Source of the DNA: UBA5972 sp964637875 | GTDB lineage: Bacteria; Pseudomonadota; Alphaproteobacteria; Rhodobacterales; Rhodobacteraceae | Length of the DNA stretch: 64,000 nucleotides | NCBI GenBank assembly: GCA_964637875.1 | Contig: CAZWXK010000008.1 | Span: forward strand, 5,056 to 69,055 | Reading direction: 5' to 3' | Shown: one piece after another, positions 1 through 8,267 of the stretch | How positions within the stretch are numbered: the first letter of the stretch is position 1 | Layout: each line of letters opens with the position of its first letter | Translations under genes and position numbers: made by a program | The notes under the pieces: model-generated | The model's database searches: none | Told to the model about the DNA's origin: nothing | What the model saw: only the letters and a program-made list of their open reading frames with translations

Positions 1-520
1 GGTGACGCGGATCAATACCTATTTGCAGACGGGCGGGATGATCGTTTTCGATACACAGGATGCCGATATCAGCGCCCTGGAGGGGGCAAGCCCGGCCGGC
101 CGTCGTCTGCAACAGATCGCCGGCAGGCTGGACATTCCCGCGCTCGAGCCGGTTCCCTCGGATCACGTTCTGACGCGCAGCTTCTATCTGTTGCAGTCCT
201 TTCCGGGGCGGTTCTCGCAGGGGCAGGTATGGGTCGAGGCCGCCCCGCCCGATGCTGTCAAGCAGGAGGGCATGCCCTTTCGCAACCTCAATGACGGGGT
301 TTCGCCCGTGGTGATAGGTGCGAATGACTGGGCCGCCGCCTGGGCCGTGGGGCGTGACGGGGGCTATCTGTACCCGGTCGGACGCGGAGGATATGCAGGC
401 GAGCGCCAGCGTGAGATGGCCTATCGTTTCGGAGTGAACCTGGTGATGTATGTGCTGACCGGCAATTACAAGTCGGACCAGGTGCATGTGCCCGCGCTCC
501 TGGAAAGGCTGGGGCAGTAG
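1..520 (+). CDS. DUF4159-type membrane protein, C-terminal part (5' end outside window)
   Basis: Only the last 172 or so residues are present; the reading frame is open to the left edge, so the GTG at position 2 is probably an internal valine. The visible part (TGGMIVFDTQD near the start, then a soluble alpha/beta region ending NYKSDQVHVPALLERLGQ) resembles the C-terminal DUF4159 domain of large Rhodobacterales proteins that carry an N-terminal BatA-like membrane region. The stop lies one base before the next ATG, so the two genes are translationally coupled. Cellular function is unknown; similar genes sit in MoxR/BatA-type clusters. Identification rests on context and a partial sequence. Confidence 0.6.
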   Translation, partial: VTRINTYLQTGGMIVFDTQDADISALEGASPAGRRLQQIAGRLDIPALEPVPSDHVLTRSFYLLQSFPGRFSQGQVWVEAAPPDAVKQEGMPFRNLNDGVSPVVIGANDWAAAWAVGRDGGYLYPVGRGGYAGERQREMAYRFGVNLVMYVLTGNYKSDQVHVPALLERLGQ

Positions 521-521
521 G

Positions 522-2615
522 ATGGTTACCGATATCCAGTTTGCACCCCTTGTCCCCACGGCCCTGCTGGCCGTGATCGGGTTTGCCATGCTGGCCGCCC
601 TTCTGGCCGCCCTGTGGCGCGGGCTGCCGGGGTGGTGGTTGCGTGCCCTGGCCGGCGTGGTTCTGCTGGTTGCTCTGGCCAACCCGGCCCTCAGGCAGGA
701 ACAGCGCCAGCCGTTGAGCGATATCGTCTTTGTCGTCGTGGATCAGAGCGCAAGCCAGCAGATTGCCGATCGCCCGGCCCAGATTGCCCGTGCCGTTGCC
801 GCGCTGAAACAGAGACTGGGCAAGATCGACAATGTCGAAATTCGCACTGTTACCATTGGCGACGCTCCGGCCGGCAGCGATGCCGGTACCCTGGCCATGA
901 CCGCGCTGAGCCGCGCCATGGCCGAAGTGCCGCGCGGCCGGGTCGCGGGGGCGATCATCGTGACAGACGGGCAGGTCCACGACATGGCGCTGGCCCCCGA
1001 CATGCCCGCGCCTGTGAACGTGTTGCTGACCGGCAGGAAAAGCGATTGGGATCGACGCCTCGTCGTAACCAATGCCCCGGCATTTGCCATTCTGGGCGAA
1101 CCCGTGACCCTGCGCCTGAAGATTCAGGACCAGGGCAGCGTTCCCGCGGGGGTTTCCGGTGAAACCCGTCTGGATATCGCGATCGACGGTGGCCCGGTGC
1201 AGAGTTTCCGCGTGCGCGTGGGCGAGCAGCTGGAACTGCCCTTGCGTCTTTCGCATGGTGGGCAGAATGTCGTGCAGCTTTCGGTTCCACCCGTAAAAGG
1301 CGAGCTGACCAAGCGCAACAACGCGGCGGTGGTCGCGATAAACGGCGTGCGCGACCGTCTGCGCGTGCTGCTGGTCTCGGGCGAGCCCCATGCCGGCGAG
1401 CGGACGTGGCGCAACCTGCTCAAGTCGGACAGCTCGGTTGATCTGGTCCATTTCACCATCCTGCGCCCCCCAGGCAAACAGGATGGTGTGCCGGTAAACG
1501 AACTGTCCCTGATCGCCTTTCCGACGCGCGAGCTGTTTCTGGACAAGATCGACCAGTTCGACCTGATCATTTTCGATCGTTACCGTTTGCGTGGTATATT
1601 GCCGCCCCTCTATTTGCAGAATGTCGTCCGCTATGTCGAACAGGGCGGCGCCGTTCTGGTGGCGGCGGGGCCGGCCTTTGCCGGGGTCGAAAGCATCTAT
1701 CGCTCGCCGCTTGCGCGTATCCTGCCGGGGCGCCCGACGGCCCGGGTCTATGAAAAGGGCTTTGTGCCGCGCCTGTCCGCGCTGGGCAGGCGGCACCCGG
1801 TGACGCAGGGGCTGGCCGCATTTGCGCCGCGCAGCCCATCCAGCGACGGCACGCCCGGCTGGGGCCGGTGGTTCCGCATGATCGATATCGAGCGCCGCTC
1901 GGGGCAGGTGGTGATGACCGGCCCTGATGACAAGCCGCTATTGATCCTTGATCGGGTTGGCAAGGGGCGTGTGGCGTTGCTGGCCTCGGATCAGTCATGG
2001 TTGTGGAGCCGGGGCTATGAAGGAGGTGGGCCGCAACTGGAACTCCTCCGTCGTCTGGCTCACTGGATGATGAAGGAGCCCGAGCTGGAAGAGGAATCCC
2101 TCAGTGCCGCGGCGAGGGGGCGCAATGTGACGATTCTGCGCCGCTCGATGTCGGACGCGCCGCATGAATTGCAGATTACCGGCCCTGATGGCACCACCAA
2201 GGATGCGCCCATGCGCAAGGTCGGGCCCGGCCGCTATGAATACCGCTTTGTCGGCGGTGAGGATGGCCTGTACCGGATCAGGGACGAAGCCCCGGGCCTG
2301 GCCCCACGAAAGACCGTTATCGCGCTGGGGCCAGCCGCGCCACGCGAATTCGAGGATCCGATTTCGACGCCCACGCGCCTGGCCCCCTGGGTGCGGGCGA
2401 CGCGTGGTGGCGTATTGCGTCTGTCGGACGGTCTGCCGTCAATTCGGCTGGTGCGCAACGGGCGGGTTGCCGCCGGGCGGGGCTGGATCGGGATTGCACC
2501 GCGTGGTGCGCATGTGACCACCGATATCCGTCTGGTGCCCCTGGTTGCGCCATTCTGGTTTTTGCTGGCTGCGTCAATGTTGATCCTGCTTGCATGGCGC
2601 CGCGAGGGGAAATGA
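522..2615 (+). CDS. Membrane-anchored protein with VWA-like and amidotransferase-like regions
   Basis: A 697-residue protein. Two hydrophobic helices occupy about residues 8-55, a DIVFVVVDQSAS stretch with a DxSxS metal-site motif follows at 67-78, and a single helix lies near the C-terminus (APFWFLLAASMLILLAW). The centre contains a region like a class I glutamine-amidotransferase fold (VRYVEQGGAVLVAAGPAF). This architecture fits the partner usually found directly after DUF4159 proteins. I chose ATG 522, one base after the upstream stop, over an in-frame start at 486 that would overlap the previous gene. No catalytic amidotransferase triad is obvious, so the domain may be structural. Exact role unknown. 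Confidence 0.7.
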   Translation: MVTDIQFAPLVPTALLAVIGFAMLAALLAALWRGLPGWWLRALAGVVLLVALANPALRQEQRQPLSDIVFVVVDQSASQQIADRPAQIARAVAALKQRLGKIDNVEIRTVTIGDAPAGSDAGTLAMTALSRAMAEVPRGRVAGAIIVTDGQVHDMALAPDMPAPVNVLLTGRKSDWDRRLVVTNAPAFAILGEPVTLRLKIQDQGSVPAGVSGETRLDIAIDGGPVQSFRVRVGEQLELPLRLSHGGQNVVQLSVPPVKGELTKRNNAAVVAINGVRDRLRVLLVSGEPHAGERTWRNLLKSDSSVDLVHFTILRPPGKQDGVPVNELSLIAFPTRELFLDKIDQFDLIIFDRYRLRGILPPLYLQNVVRYVEQGGAVLVAAGPAFAGVESIYRSPLARILPGRPTARVYEKGFVPRLSALGRRHPVTQGLAAFAPRSPSSDGTPGWGRWFRMIDIERRSGQVVMTGPDDKPLLILDRVGKGRVALLASDQSWLWSRGYEGGGPQLELLRRLAHWMMKEPELEEESLSAAARGRNVTILRRSMSDAPHELQITGPDGTTKDAPMRKVGPGRYEYRFVGGEDGLYRIRDEAPGLAPRKTVIALGPAAPREFEDPISTPTRLAPWVRATRGGVLRLSDGLPSIRLVRNGRVAAGRGWIGIAPRGAHVTTDIRLVPLVAPFWFLLAASMLILLAWRREGK

Positions 2616-2696
2616 CCCTGTTTTCACGCGTGGCACGCCACGCGACGGCAGGGGCTGCGCGTGGCGTGAACTGGACTTGGCCGCGGATATGGGGTA

Positions 2697-2719
2697 ATTG
2701 GTAAATATAATTTACCAAT
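2697..2719. promoter_or_regulatory. Perfect palindrome in front of glcD, probable GntR-type operator
   Basis: Two 10-base arms (ATTGGTAAAT and its exact reverse complement) are separated by three bases, giving a TTGGT...ACCAA signature. FadR/GlcC/LldR-type GntR regulators recognise TGGT...ACCA half-sites, so this is a plausible operator for the glycolate genes. It lies 27 bases before the glcD start. No regulator gene is adjacent inside the window. Confidence 0.6.
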
Positions 2720-2745
2720 CATGGCCGATTCCGGGAGGCCCCGCC

Positions 2746-4194
2746 ATGCAGATGCCCACACCCGATCAGACGATCCTGTCGCGCAAGGATCATATCGTTC
2801 GCCGTCTGAGAACGGTTCTCCCCGACGATGCGGTGATTGACGCCCCCGAGGAAACCCGCGCCTATGAATGTGACGCGCTGTCGGCCTATCGCTGTCCGCC
2901 GCTGGCCGTGGTGCTGCCTGCCAGCACCGAAGAGGTGGCGGCAGCCCTGAAGATCTGCCACGACGAGGGCGTGCCGGTGGTGCCGCGCGGCTCTGGCACT
3001 TCGCTGGCCGGGGGGGCGCTGCCGACCGAAGACAGCATCATCCTTGGTGTCGCGCGGCTCAACCGGGTGCTGGAAACCGATTATGACAACCGTTTCATTC
3101 GCGTGCAAAGCGGGCTGACCAACCTTTCGGTCACTGGCGCGGTCGAGGATGAGGGGTTTTTCTACGCCCCCGATCCCTCGAGCCAGCTGGCCTGTGCCAT
3201 TGCCGGCAATATCGCCATGAATTCGGGCGGCGCGCATTGTCTGAAATACGGCGTGACCACCAACAACCTGATGGGCGTGAAGATGGTGTTGATGGATGGC
3301 AGCATCATTGATCTTGGTGGTCCCTGTGCCGACATGGCCGGGCTCGATCTGCTGGGGTTGATCTGCGGGTCCGAAGGGCAGCTGGGTGTCGTGACCGAGG
3401 CAACCCTGCGCATCCTGCACAAGCCCGAAGGCGCGCGCCCGGTGATGATGGGTTTTGACAGTAACGAAGAGGCCGGCGCCTGTGTTTCCGACATCATCAA
3501 GGCGGGTATTCTGCCGGTTGCGATCGAGTTCATGGATCGCCCTGTCATTCGCGCGACAGAAAATTTTGTCGGCGCGGGATACCCGGATGTCGAGGCCCTG
3601 CTGATCGTCGAGGTCGAGGGCTCGGAGGCGGAAATCGCCCAGCAACTGGCGCGGATCATCGAGATCGGCCAGCGCCATAACCCGGTCGAGACCCGCGAAA
3701 GCGGCAGCGCCGAGGAATCGGCCCGCATCTGGGCCGGGCGCAAGGCAGCGTTCGGGGCCATGGGGCAGATCAACGACTATATGTGTCTGGACGGCACGAT
3801 CCCGGTTTCGCGGCTGCCTTTCGTTTTGAGGCGCATTGGCGAGCTGTCGGGCGAATACGGGCTGGGTGTCGGCAACGTGTTTCACGCGGGCGACGGCAAC
3901 ATGCACCCGTTGATCCTGTATGACGCCAACAAGCCCGGCGATCTGGAAAAGGCCGAATCCATGGGGGCCGATATCCTGAAACTGTGTGTCGAGGTGGGCG
4001 GTTGCCTGACCGGTGAACATGGCGTTGGCGTTGAAAAGCGCGAGTTGATGGATGCGCAATACAATGCCGATGATCTGGATGCGCAGATGGCGGTCAAGGA
4101 CGTGTTCGACCCGGCCTGGTTGTTGAACCCGGCCAAGGTGTTCCCGTTGGCGGCAACAGCACAGCGGCGCGCGCGGCCCATGGCGGCAGAGTAG
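2746..4194 (+). CDS. glcD: Glycolate oxidase, FAD-linked subunit GlcD
   Basis: The 482-residue product belongs to the FAD-linked oxidase family (PCMH FAD domain at about 45-225, C-terminal FAD-oxidase domain with GNVFHAGDGNMHP and CLTGEHGVGVEKR near the end). It oxidises glycolate to glyoxylate together with GlcE and GlcF. ATG 2746 is preceded by GGGAGG eight bases upstream; an in-frame TTG at 2698 lies inside the operator palindrome and is unlikely. The PRGSGTSLAGGALP phosphate-binding loop is present. Length is close to E. coli GlcD. It is first of three codirectional genes, and a recurring 3' element separates it from glcE. Confidence 0.93.
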   Translation: MQMPTPDQTILSRKDHIVRRLRTVLPDDAVIDAPEETRAYECDALSAYRCPPLAVVLPASTEEVAAALKICHDEGVPVVPRGSGTSLAGGALPTEDSIILGVARLNRVLETDYDNRFIRVQSGLTNLSVTGAVEDEGFFYAPDPSSQLACAIAGNIAMNSGGAHCLKYGVTTNNLMGVKMVLMDGSIIDLGGPCADMAGLDLLGLICGSEGQLGVVTEATLRILHKPEGARPVMMGFDSNEEAGACVSDIIKAGILPVAIEFMDRPVIRATENFVGAGYPDVEALLIVEVEGSEAEIAQQLARIIEIGQRHNPVETRESGSAEESARIWAGRKAAFGAMGQINDYMCLDGTIPVSRLPFVLRRIGELSGEYGLGVGNVFHAGDGNMHPLILYDANKPGDLEKAESMGADILKLCVEVGGCLTGEHGVGVEKRELMDAQYNADDLDAQMAVKDVFDPAWLLNPAKVFPLAATAQRRARPMAAE

Positions 4195-4254
4195 GGGGCG
4201 CTGCCCCCGTCGCGGGGGCGCGACTCCCCCGGACGTATTTGGACAAAGAAGAAG
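4194..4254 (+). repeat. 3'-flanking element, copy 1 (hairpin plus GTATTTGGACAAAGAAGAAG)
   Basis: Immediately after the glcD stop come a GGGGGC/GCCCCC hairpin, a C-rich tract and the 20-base core GTATTTGGACAAAGAAGAAG at 4235-4254. The same core, identical at 17 of 20 positions, appears at 44091-44110 and 61906-61925, always just downstream of a plus-strand gene. Here the purine-rich end may also act as the ribosome site for glcE, whose ATG follows directly. Confidence 0.75.
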
Positions 4255-5373
4255 ATGATGGTGACAAGCGAAAGCGAACTGGCCGAGGCAATTGCCGGGG
4301 CACAGGGCCCGCTGCAGGTGGTGGGTGGTGGTACACGCTTGCCGGTCTCGGGCGAGGTGTTGCGGGTCGGGATTTCAGGCGTGAAACTGTATGAGCCGGG
4401 CGCTCTGACGCTGGTGGTCGGGGCGGGAACGCCGCTTGCCGAGGTCGAGGATCTGCTGGCCGCCGAAGGCCAGCGTCTGGCATTCGAGCCGATGGACTGC
4501 CGCCCCGTCATGGGCCGGGACGGAGAGCCAACGATTGGCGGGGTCGTTGCAGCCAATATCTCGGGGCCGCGCCGGGTGCAGGCGGGGGCCTGCCGCGATT
4601 TCCTGCTGGGGGTGCGGTTTGTCGATGGGCAGGGGCGCGTCATCAAGAGCGGCGGGCGCGTGATGAAGAACGTCACCGGCTATGATCTGGTCAAGCTGAT
4701 GGCCGGCAGCTGGGGCACGCTGGGGGTGTTGAGCGAGGTTTCCCTGAAGGTTCTGCCTGCAGCCGAGGCGGTGGCCACGGTGGTTGTGCATGGGCTGGAA
4801 GATGCCGCGGCGGTCAAGGCGCTGAGCAGGGCGCTGGGCTCGGCCTATGACGTGTCGGGGGCCGCGCATATCGGGGAGGGGGACGACGCGCGCACCCTGG
4901 TGCGGGTCGAGGGTTTTGCCGATTCGGTGGCATATCGTGCCGGGCGTTTGCGCGAATTGCTGGGCGGGTTCGGTGAGATCAGCGTCGAGGATGACGCCGT
5001 ACGCAATGCCGTCTTGTGGAAACGGATCCGCGATGTCGAGGATTTCGCAGGGCGCGCGGGGGATGTCTGGCGCTTGTCGCTCAAGCCTTCGGATGGGCCG
5101 GTTGCCGCCGCAGCTCTGCGCGCGGCTTTCGGGGCCGAGGTGATCCATGACTGGGGTGGCGGGCTGGTCTGGGTGCTGGTGCCCGAGGGTGCGGATCTGC
5201 GTGCAGCCATGGGCGATCTGCCGGGGCATGCGCGGATCATTCGGGCAAGCGCAGATACGGTTGCGCGCCTTGGCCGGTTCCATCCGCGCCCCGCGCCGGT
5301 GGCAAGGCTTGAGGCCGGGATGAAGGAAAGATACGACCCGAGGGGTATCTTGAACCCAGGGCTGATGGGGTAG
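4255..5373 (+). CDS. glcE: Glycolate oxidase, FAD-binding subunit GlcE
   Basis: The 372-residue protein has the FAD-linked oxidase N-terminal domain (VVGGGTRLPVSG near residue 25, GPRRVQAGACRDFLLGVRFVDGQG in the middle) but lacks the full C-terminal oxidase domain of GlcD, as expected for GlcE. It is a subunit of the membrane-associated glycolate oxidase. The first two codons are both ATG; the purine-rich AAAGAAGAAG just upstream is the only visible ribosome site. It sits between glcD and glcF with six bases before glcF, so the three are cotranscribed unless the upstream element terminates. Confidence 0.9.
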   Translation: MMVTSESELAEAIAGAQGPLQVVGGGTRLPVSGEVLRVGISGVKLYEPGALTLVVGAGTPLAEVEDLLAAEGQRLAFEPMDCRPVMGRDGEPTIGGVVAANISGPRRVQAGACRDFLLGVRFVDGQGRVIKSGGRVMKNVTGYDLVKLMAGSWGTLGVLSEVSLKVLPAAEAVATVVVHGLEDAAAVKALSRALGSAYDVSGAAHIGEGDDARTLVRVEGFADSVAYRAGRLRELLGGFGEISVEDDAVRNAVLWKRIRDVEDFAGRAGDVWRLSLKPSDGPVAAAALRAAFGAEVIHDWGGGLVWVLVPEGADLRAAMGDLPGHARIIRASADTVARLGRFHPRPAPVARLEAGMKERYDPRGILNPGLMG

Positions 5374-5379
5374 CCAAGC

Positions 5380-6672
5380 ATGCAGACGAATTTTTCACCC
5401 GAACAGCTGCGCGACCCGGGAATCAAGGTTGCCAACGACATCTTGCGCACATGTGTGCACTGCGGTTTCTGCACCGCGACCTGCCCCACCTATCAGGTGC
5501 TCGGCGACGAGTTGGACAGCCCCCGCGGGCGGATCTACCTGATCAAGGACATGCTGGAAAACGACCGTCCCGCAGATGAGCGCACGGTCAAGCATATCGA
5601 TCGTTGTCTGTCCTGCCTTTCCTGCATGAGCACCTGCCCGTCGGGCGTACATTACATGCATCTGGTGGATCTGGCGCGCGAACATATCGACAAGACCTAC
5701 AAGCGACCGCTGATGGATCGTGTGATCCGCTGGATGCTGGCGCGCATCCTGCCCTATCCGGGGCGATTCCGGCTGGCCATTCTGGGGGCGTGGATGGGGC
5801 GGCCCTTCCGGCGGCTTTTGCCGGGCAAGCTGCGGGCGATGATGGATTTCGCCCCTGACAGTTTGCCGCCGGTCAGCCGCAATGACGACCCCCAGGTGTT
5901 TCCGGCGATCGGGCCGCGCAAGCGCCGGGTCGCGCTGATGACCGGCTGCGCGCAGCGGGCGTTGAATACCGATATCAATGACGCGACTATCCGCATCCTG
6001 CGGCGCCACGGATGCGAGGTGGTGATTGCCCGCGGCATGGGGTGTTGCGGGGCACTGACACATCATATGGGCAAGACCGATGAAAGCCATGCCTCGGCCG
6101 CGCGCAATATCAGGGCGTGGATGCGTGAATATCGGGCCGAGGGGCTGGATGCCATCGTCATCAATACTTCGGGCTGTGGCACCACGGTCAAGGATTACGG
6201 ATTCATGTTCCGCGACGATCCGCTGGCCGAGGATGCCGCGAAAGTGTCGGAACTGGCCTGCGACATATCCGAACTGCTGATGGAACTGGACCTGCCCGAG
6301 GGTGGGGCCGAACCGCTGCGGGTTGCCTATCACGCGGCCTGTTCGCTGCAGCACGGCCAGCAGATCAAGACCCATCCCAAGATCTTGCTGAAGCGGGCCG
6401 GCTTTCAGGTGGTCGAGCCGCGCGATCCCCATCTGTGCTGTGGCTCGGCCGGGACCTACAACCTGTTGCAGCCCGAAATCGCGGGTGAGCTGAAAAAACG
6501 CAAGCTCAGAACCCTGGCCGAGGTTCGGCCGCAGGTGATTGCAGCGGGCAATATCGGCTGCATGATCCAGATAGGTTCAGGCGCAGATGTGCCGGTCGTG
6601 CATACGGTCGAACTGCTCGACTGGGCTACGGGCGGGCCGCTGCCCCGGGTATTGTCAACGGCTGGTGGCTGA
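5380..6672 (+). CDS. glcF: Glycolate oxidase, iron-sulfur subunit GlcF
   Basis: The 430-residue protein carries two 4Fe-4S ferredoxin motifs, CVHCGFCTATCP (Cys 25, 28, 31, 35) and CLSCLSCMSTCP (Cys 76, 79, 82, 86). Two CCG-type cysteine-rich domains follow (GCCGALTHHMG and LCCGSAGTYNLLQP). This is the GlcF/heterodisulfide-reductase-like arrangement that passes electrons from the flavin subunits towards the quinone pool. Length and order match GlcF of other proteobacteria. It starts six bases after glcE. Confidence 0.94.
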   Translation: MQTNFSPEQLRDPGIKVANDILRTCVHCGFCTATCPTYQVLGDELDSPRGRIYLIKDMLENDRPADERTVKHIDRCLSCLSCMSTCPSGVHYMHLVDLAREHIDKTYKRPLMDRVIRWMLARILPYPGRFRLAILGAWMGRPFRRLLPGKLRAMMDFAPDSLPPVSRNDDPQVFPAIGPRKRRVALMTGCAQRALNTDINDATIRILRRHGCEVVIARGMGCCGALTHHMGKTDESHASAARNIRAWMREYRAEGLDAIVINTSGCGTTVKDYGFMFRDDPLAEDAAKVSELACDISELLMELDLPEGGAEPLRVAYHAACSLQHGQQIKTHPKILLKRAGFQVVEPRDPHLCCGSAGTYNLLQPEIAGELKKRKLRTLAEVRPQVIAAGNIGCMIQIGSGADVPVVHTVELLDWATGGPLPRVLSTAGG

Positions 6673-6789
6673 TCCGGGCGTCTTTCCGAAAATTGCCATG
6701 AGGTTTTCAAACAATCCCACAATGAGGCCATAGTTCGGCCGCAAGAATCCCTATGGTCATATGTGGGGGCGCGTAGACGGGAACGCGCA

Positions 6790-7578
6790 ATGAGAAAATT
6801 CTTGCTGCTTGTGCTGGCGATATGGCTGGCTGCAACCGGGGCGACTGTCGCCAGGGACATCAGACCGGCGATATCGCTTGTATCAGGCGAAAATGCCCGC
6901 GCATGGGAGGCGGTGGGCAGAGTCAACATGATCGGTACGGGGTTTTGTACCGGCGCATTGATTCGCCCCAATCTGGTGCTGACTGCGGCCCACTGCATGT
7001 ATGACAAGCGGACCGGCAAGCGGATCGCCACGAACAGGATCGAATTTCTCGCCGGCTGGCGCCAGGGGCGTGCCGTTGCCGTGCGCCAGGCCCGTCGCGT
7101 CATCATTCACGAGGGTTACAGATACAACAGCACCCGCAAATTGCAGCGTGTCGCGACCGATATCGCCTTGATTGAGCTGGACAAACCCATTCGCAACAGC
7201 CGTGTGATGCCCTTTGGCTGGGCACGGTCGCCGCGTGTCGGACAGAAGGTCGAGGTCGTCAGTTATTCCAGTACCCATCCGCAGATTCCGGCATTGCAGG
7301 ATTCCTGCCGCGTACTGGGGCGCGATCCGGGTGTGCTGGTGCTGTCATGCCAGGTGACCTTCGGGGCTTCGGGCTCGCCGATATTCGTGGTCGACAAGGG
7401 TGTGCCGCGTATCGCCTCGATCATCTCGGCCAAGGCGGAATGGCGCAATCGTGCCGTGGCACTGGGCACTTCGCTGGGCCGGCCGCTGGAATCCCTGATC
7501 GCGACGATGGAGGGCGGCGATGGCGTGTTCTCGCGCATTCAACCCGTCAGTTCGCGGGTTGGCGCCCCAGGTCAGTGA
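6790..7578 (+). CDS. Secreted trypsin-like serine protease (S1 family)
   Basis: A 262-residue protein with an N-terminal signal peptide (MRKFLLLVLAIWLAATGATVA). The S1 triad is visible as His68 in LTAAHC, Asp124 in TDIALIEL and Ser194 in FGASGSP. The nucleophile motif reads GASGSP instead of GDSGGP, as in many V8-like or bacterial trypsin-like proteins. Cysteines at 53/69 and 173/187 could form disulfides. I used ATG 6790 because it begins the signal peptide; a GTG 27 bases upstream gives an implausible arginine-rich extension. Substrate unknown. The preceding 117 bases show no clear terminator for glcF. Confidence 0.85.
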   Translation: MRKFLLLVLAIWLAATGATVARDIRPAISLVSGENARAWEAVGRVNMIGTGFCTGALIRPNLVLTAAHCMYDKRTGKRIATNRIEFLAGWRQGRAVAVRQARRVIIHEGYRYNSTRKLQRVATDIALIELDKPIRNSRVMPFGWARSPRVGQKVEVVSYSSTHPQIPALQDSCRVLGRDPGVLVLSCQVTFGASGSPIFVVDKGVPRIASIISAKAEWRNRAVALGTSLGRPLESLIATMEGGDGVFSRIQPVSSRVGAPGQ

Positions 7579-7581
7579 CCT

Positions 7582-7609
7582 CTTGAACAGCGAAAATTCC
7601 GCCCCATAT
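7582..7609 (+). promoter_or_regulatory. Sigma-32 (heat shock) promoter for the small heat shock gene
   Basis: CTTGAA at 7582-7587 and CCCCATAT at 7602-7609 are separated by 14 bases, which matches the RpoH consensus in both elements and spacing. The expected transcription start is near 7616, giving a leader of roughly 95 bases that can form GC-rich hairpins. I do not see a convincing ROSE-type thermometer. Confidence 0.8.
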
Positions 7610-7709
7610 TTCTGTTGCCGGGTGCCTCGATCGGGCCCGGTGACGGGAGTCAATGGCCTGTCCCCAAGGGAGGGCCGCAAGGGAACATCGCTCAAAGGAG
7701 GATGCGACA

Positions 7710-8189
7710 ATGAGAAGCTTTGATTTCACGCCGCTTTACCGGTCGACCGTGGGTTTTGACCACTTTGCCGATCTGATCGATCGCGCCTTTTCCGGCGATC
7801 TGGGTCAGAACAGCTATCCGCCTTACAACATCGAGAAAACCGCAGAAGATGCCTATCGCATCTCGATTGCCGTGGCCGGGTTCACCGAAGATGACCTGAC
7901 GGTAGAAGTGCGCGACAACCAGCTGCTGATCTCGGCCCACAAGGCAGATGACGGCGAAGAGGAAAAGAAAACCTACCTGCACCGGGGTATCGCCCAACGG
8001 TCGTTCGAGAAACGGTTCCAACTGGCCGACCATGTGGTTGTGACCGGCGCGACCATCGAGAACGGCATGCTGTATGTTGACCTCGTGCGCGAGATTCCCG
8101 AGGCGCTGAAACCGCGGCGCATCGAGATCACCTCGCCGAAAACCATCGAGGGCAAGACCGGGAAAAAGGCAGTATCAAAGGCGGCCTGA
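7710..8189 (+). CDS. Small heat shock protein (Hsp20/IbpA family)
   Basis: The 159-residue product contains the alpha-crystallin domain (PPYNIEKTAEDAYRISIAVAGF onward; A-x-x-x-G-V-L-like segment at the end as IENGMLYVDLVREIPEA). The N-terminus MRSFDFTPLYRSTVGFDHFADLIDRA is typical of IbpA-type proteins. It should act as an ATP-independent holdase for unfolding proteins in the cytoplasm. ATG 7710 follows AAGGAGG by eight bases. A sigma-32 promoter lies about 100 bases upstream. The C-terminal extension is lysine rich and lacks an obvious IxI motif beyond RRIEI. Confidence 0.93.
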   Translation: MRSFDFTPLYRSTVGFDHFADLIDRAFSGDLGQNSYPPYNIEKTAEDAYRISIAVAGFTEDDLTVEVRDNQLLISAHKADDGEEEKKTYLHRGIAQRSFEKRFQLADHVVVTGATIENGMLYVDLVREIPEALKPRRIEITSPKTIEGKTGKKAVSKAA

Positions 8190-8223
8190 GTGCCTTTGAT
8201 ACGCGTCCCGTTTCATTGCGCGG

Positions 8224-8243
8224 CCCGGGCCGGATGGCCCGGG
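8224..8243. terminator. GC-rich hairpin between convergent genes
   Basis: CCCGGGCC and GGCCCGGG form a perfect 8-bp stem with a four-base loop between the stops of the heat shock gene and the minus-strand dehydrogenase. TTCGTTGT follows on the plus strand. It is probably a shared terminator, with a weak U-tract. Confidence 0.55.
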
Positions 8244-8267
8244 TTCGTTGTGGGGTCCAGCTGGGAC

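Noticed and set aside
288..1796. A 502-codon minus-strand open frame opposite the VWA-like membrane protein
   Set aside because: It is rich in Arg, Gln and His with no domain or signal; the plus-strand gene has membrane helices and a coupled start.
7616..7709. ROSE-type RNA thermometer in the hsp20 leader
   Set aside because: Hairpins form upstream but no stem clearly pairs with the AAGGAGG ribosome site.
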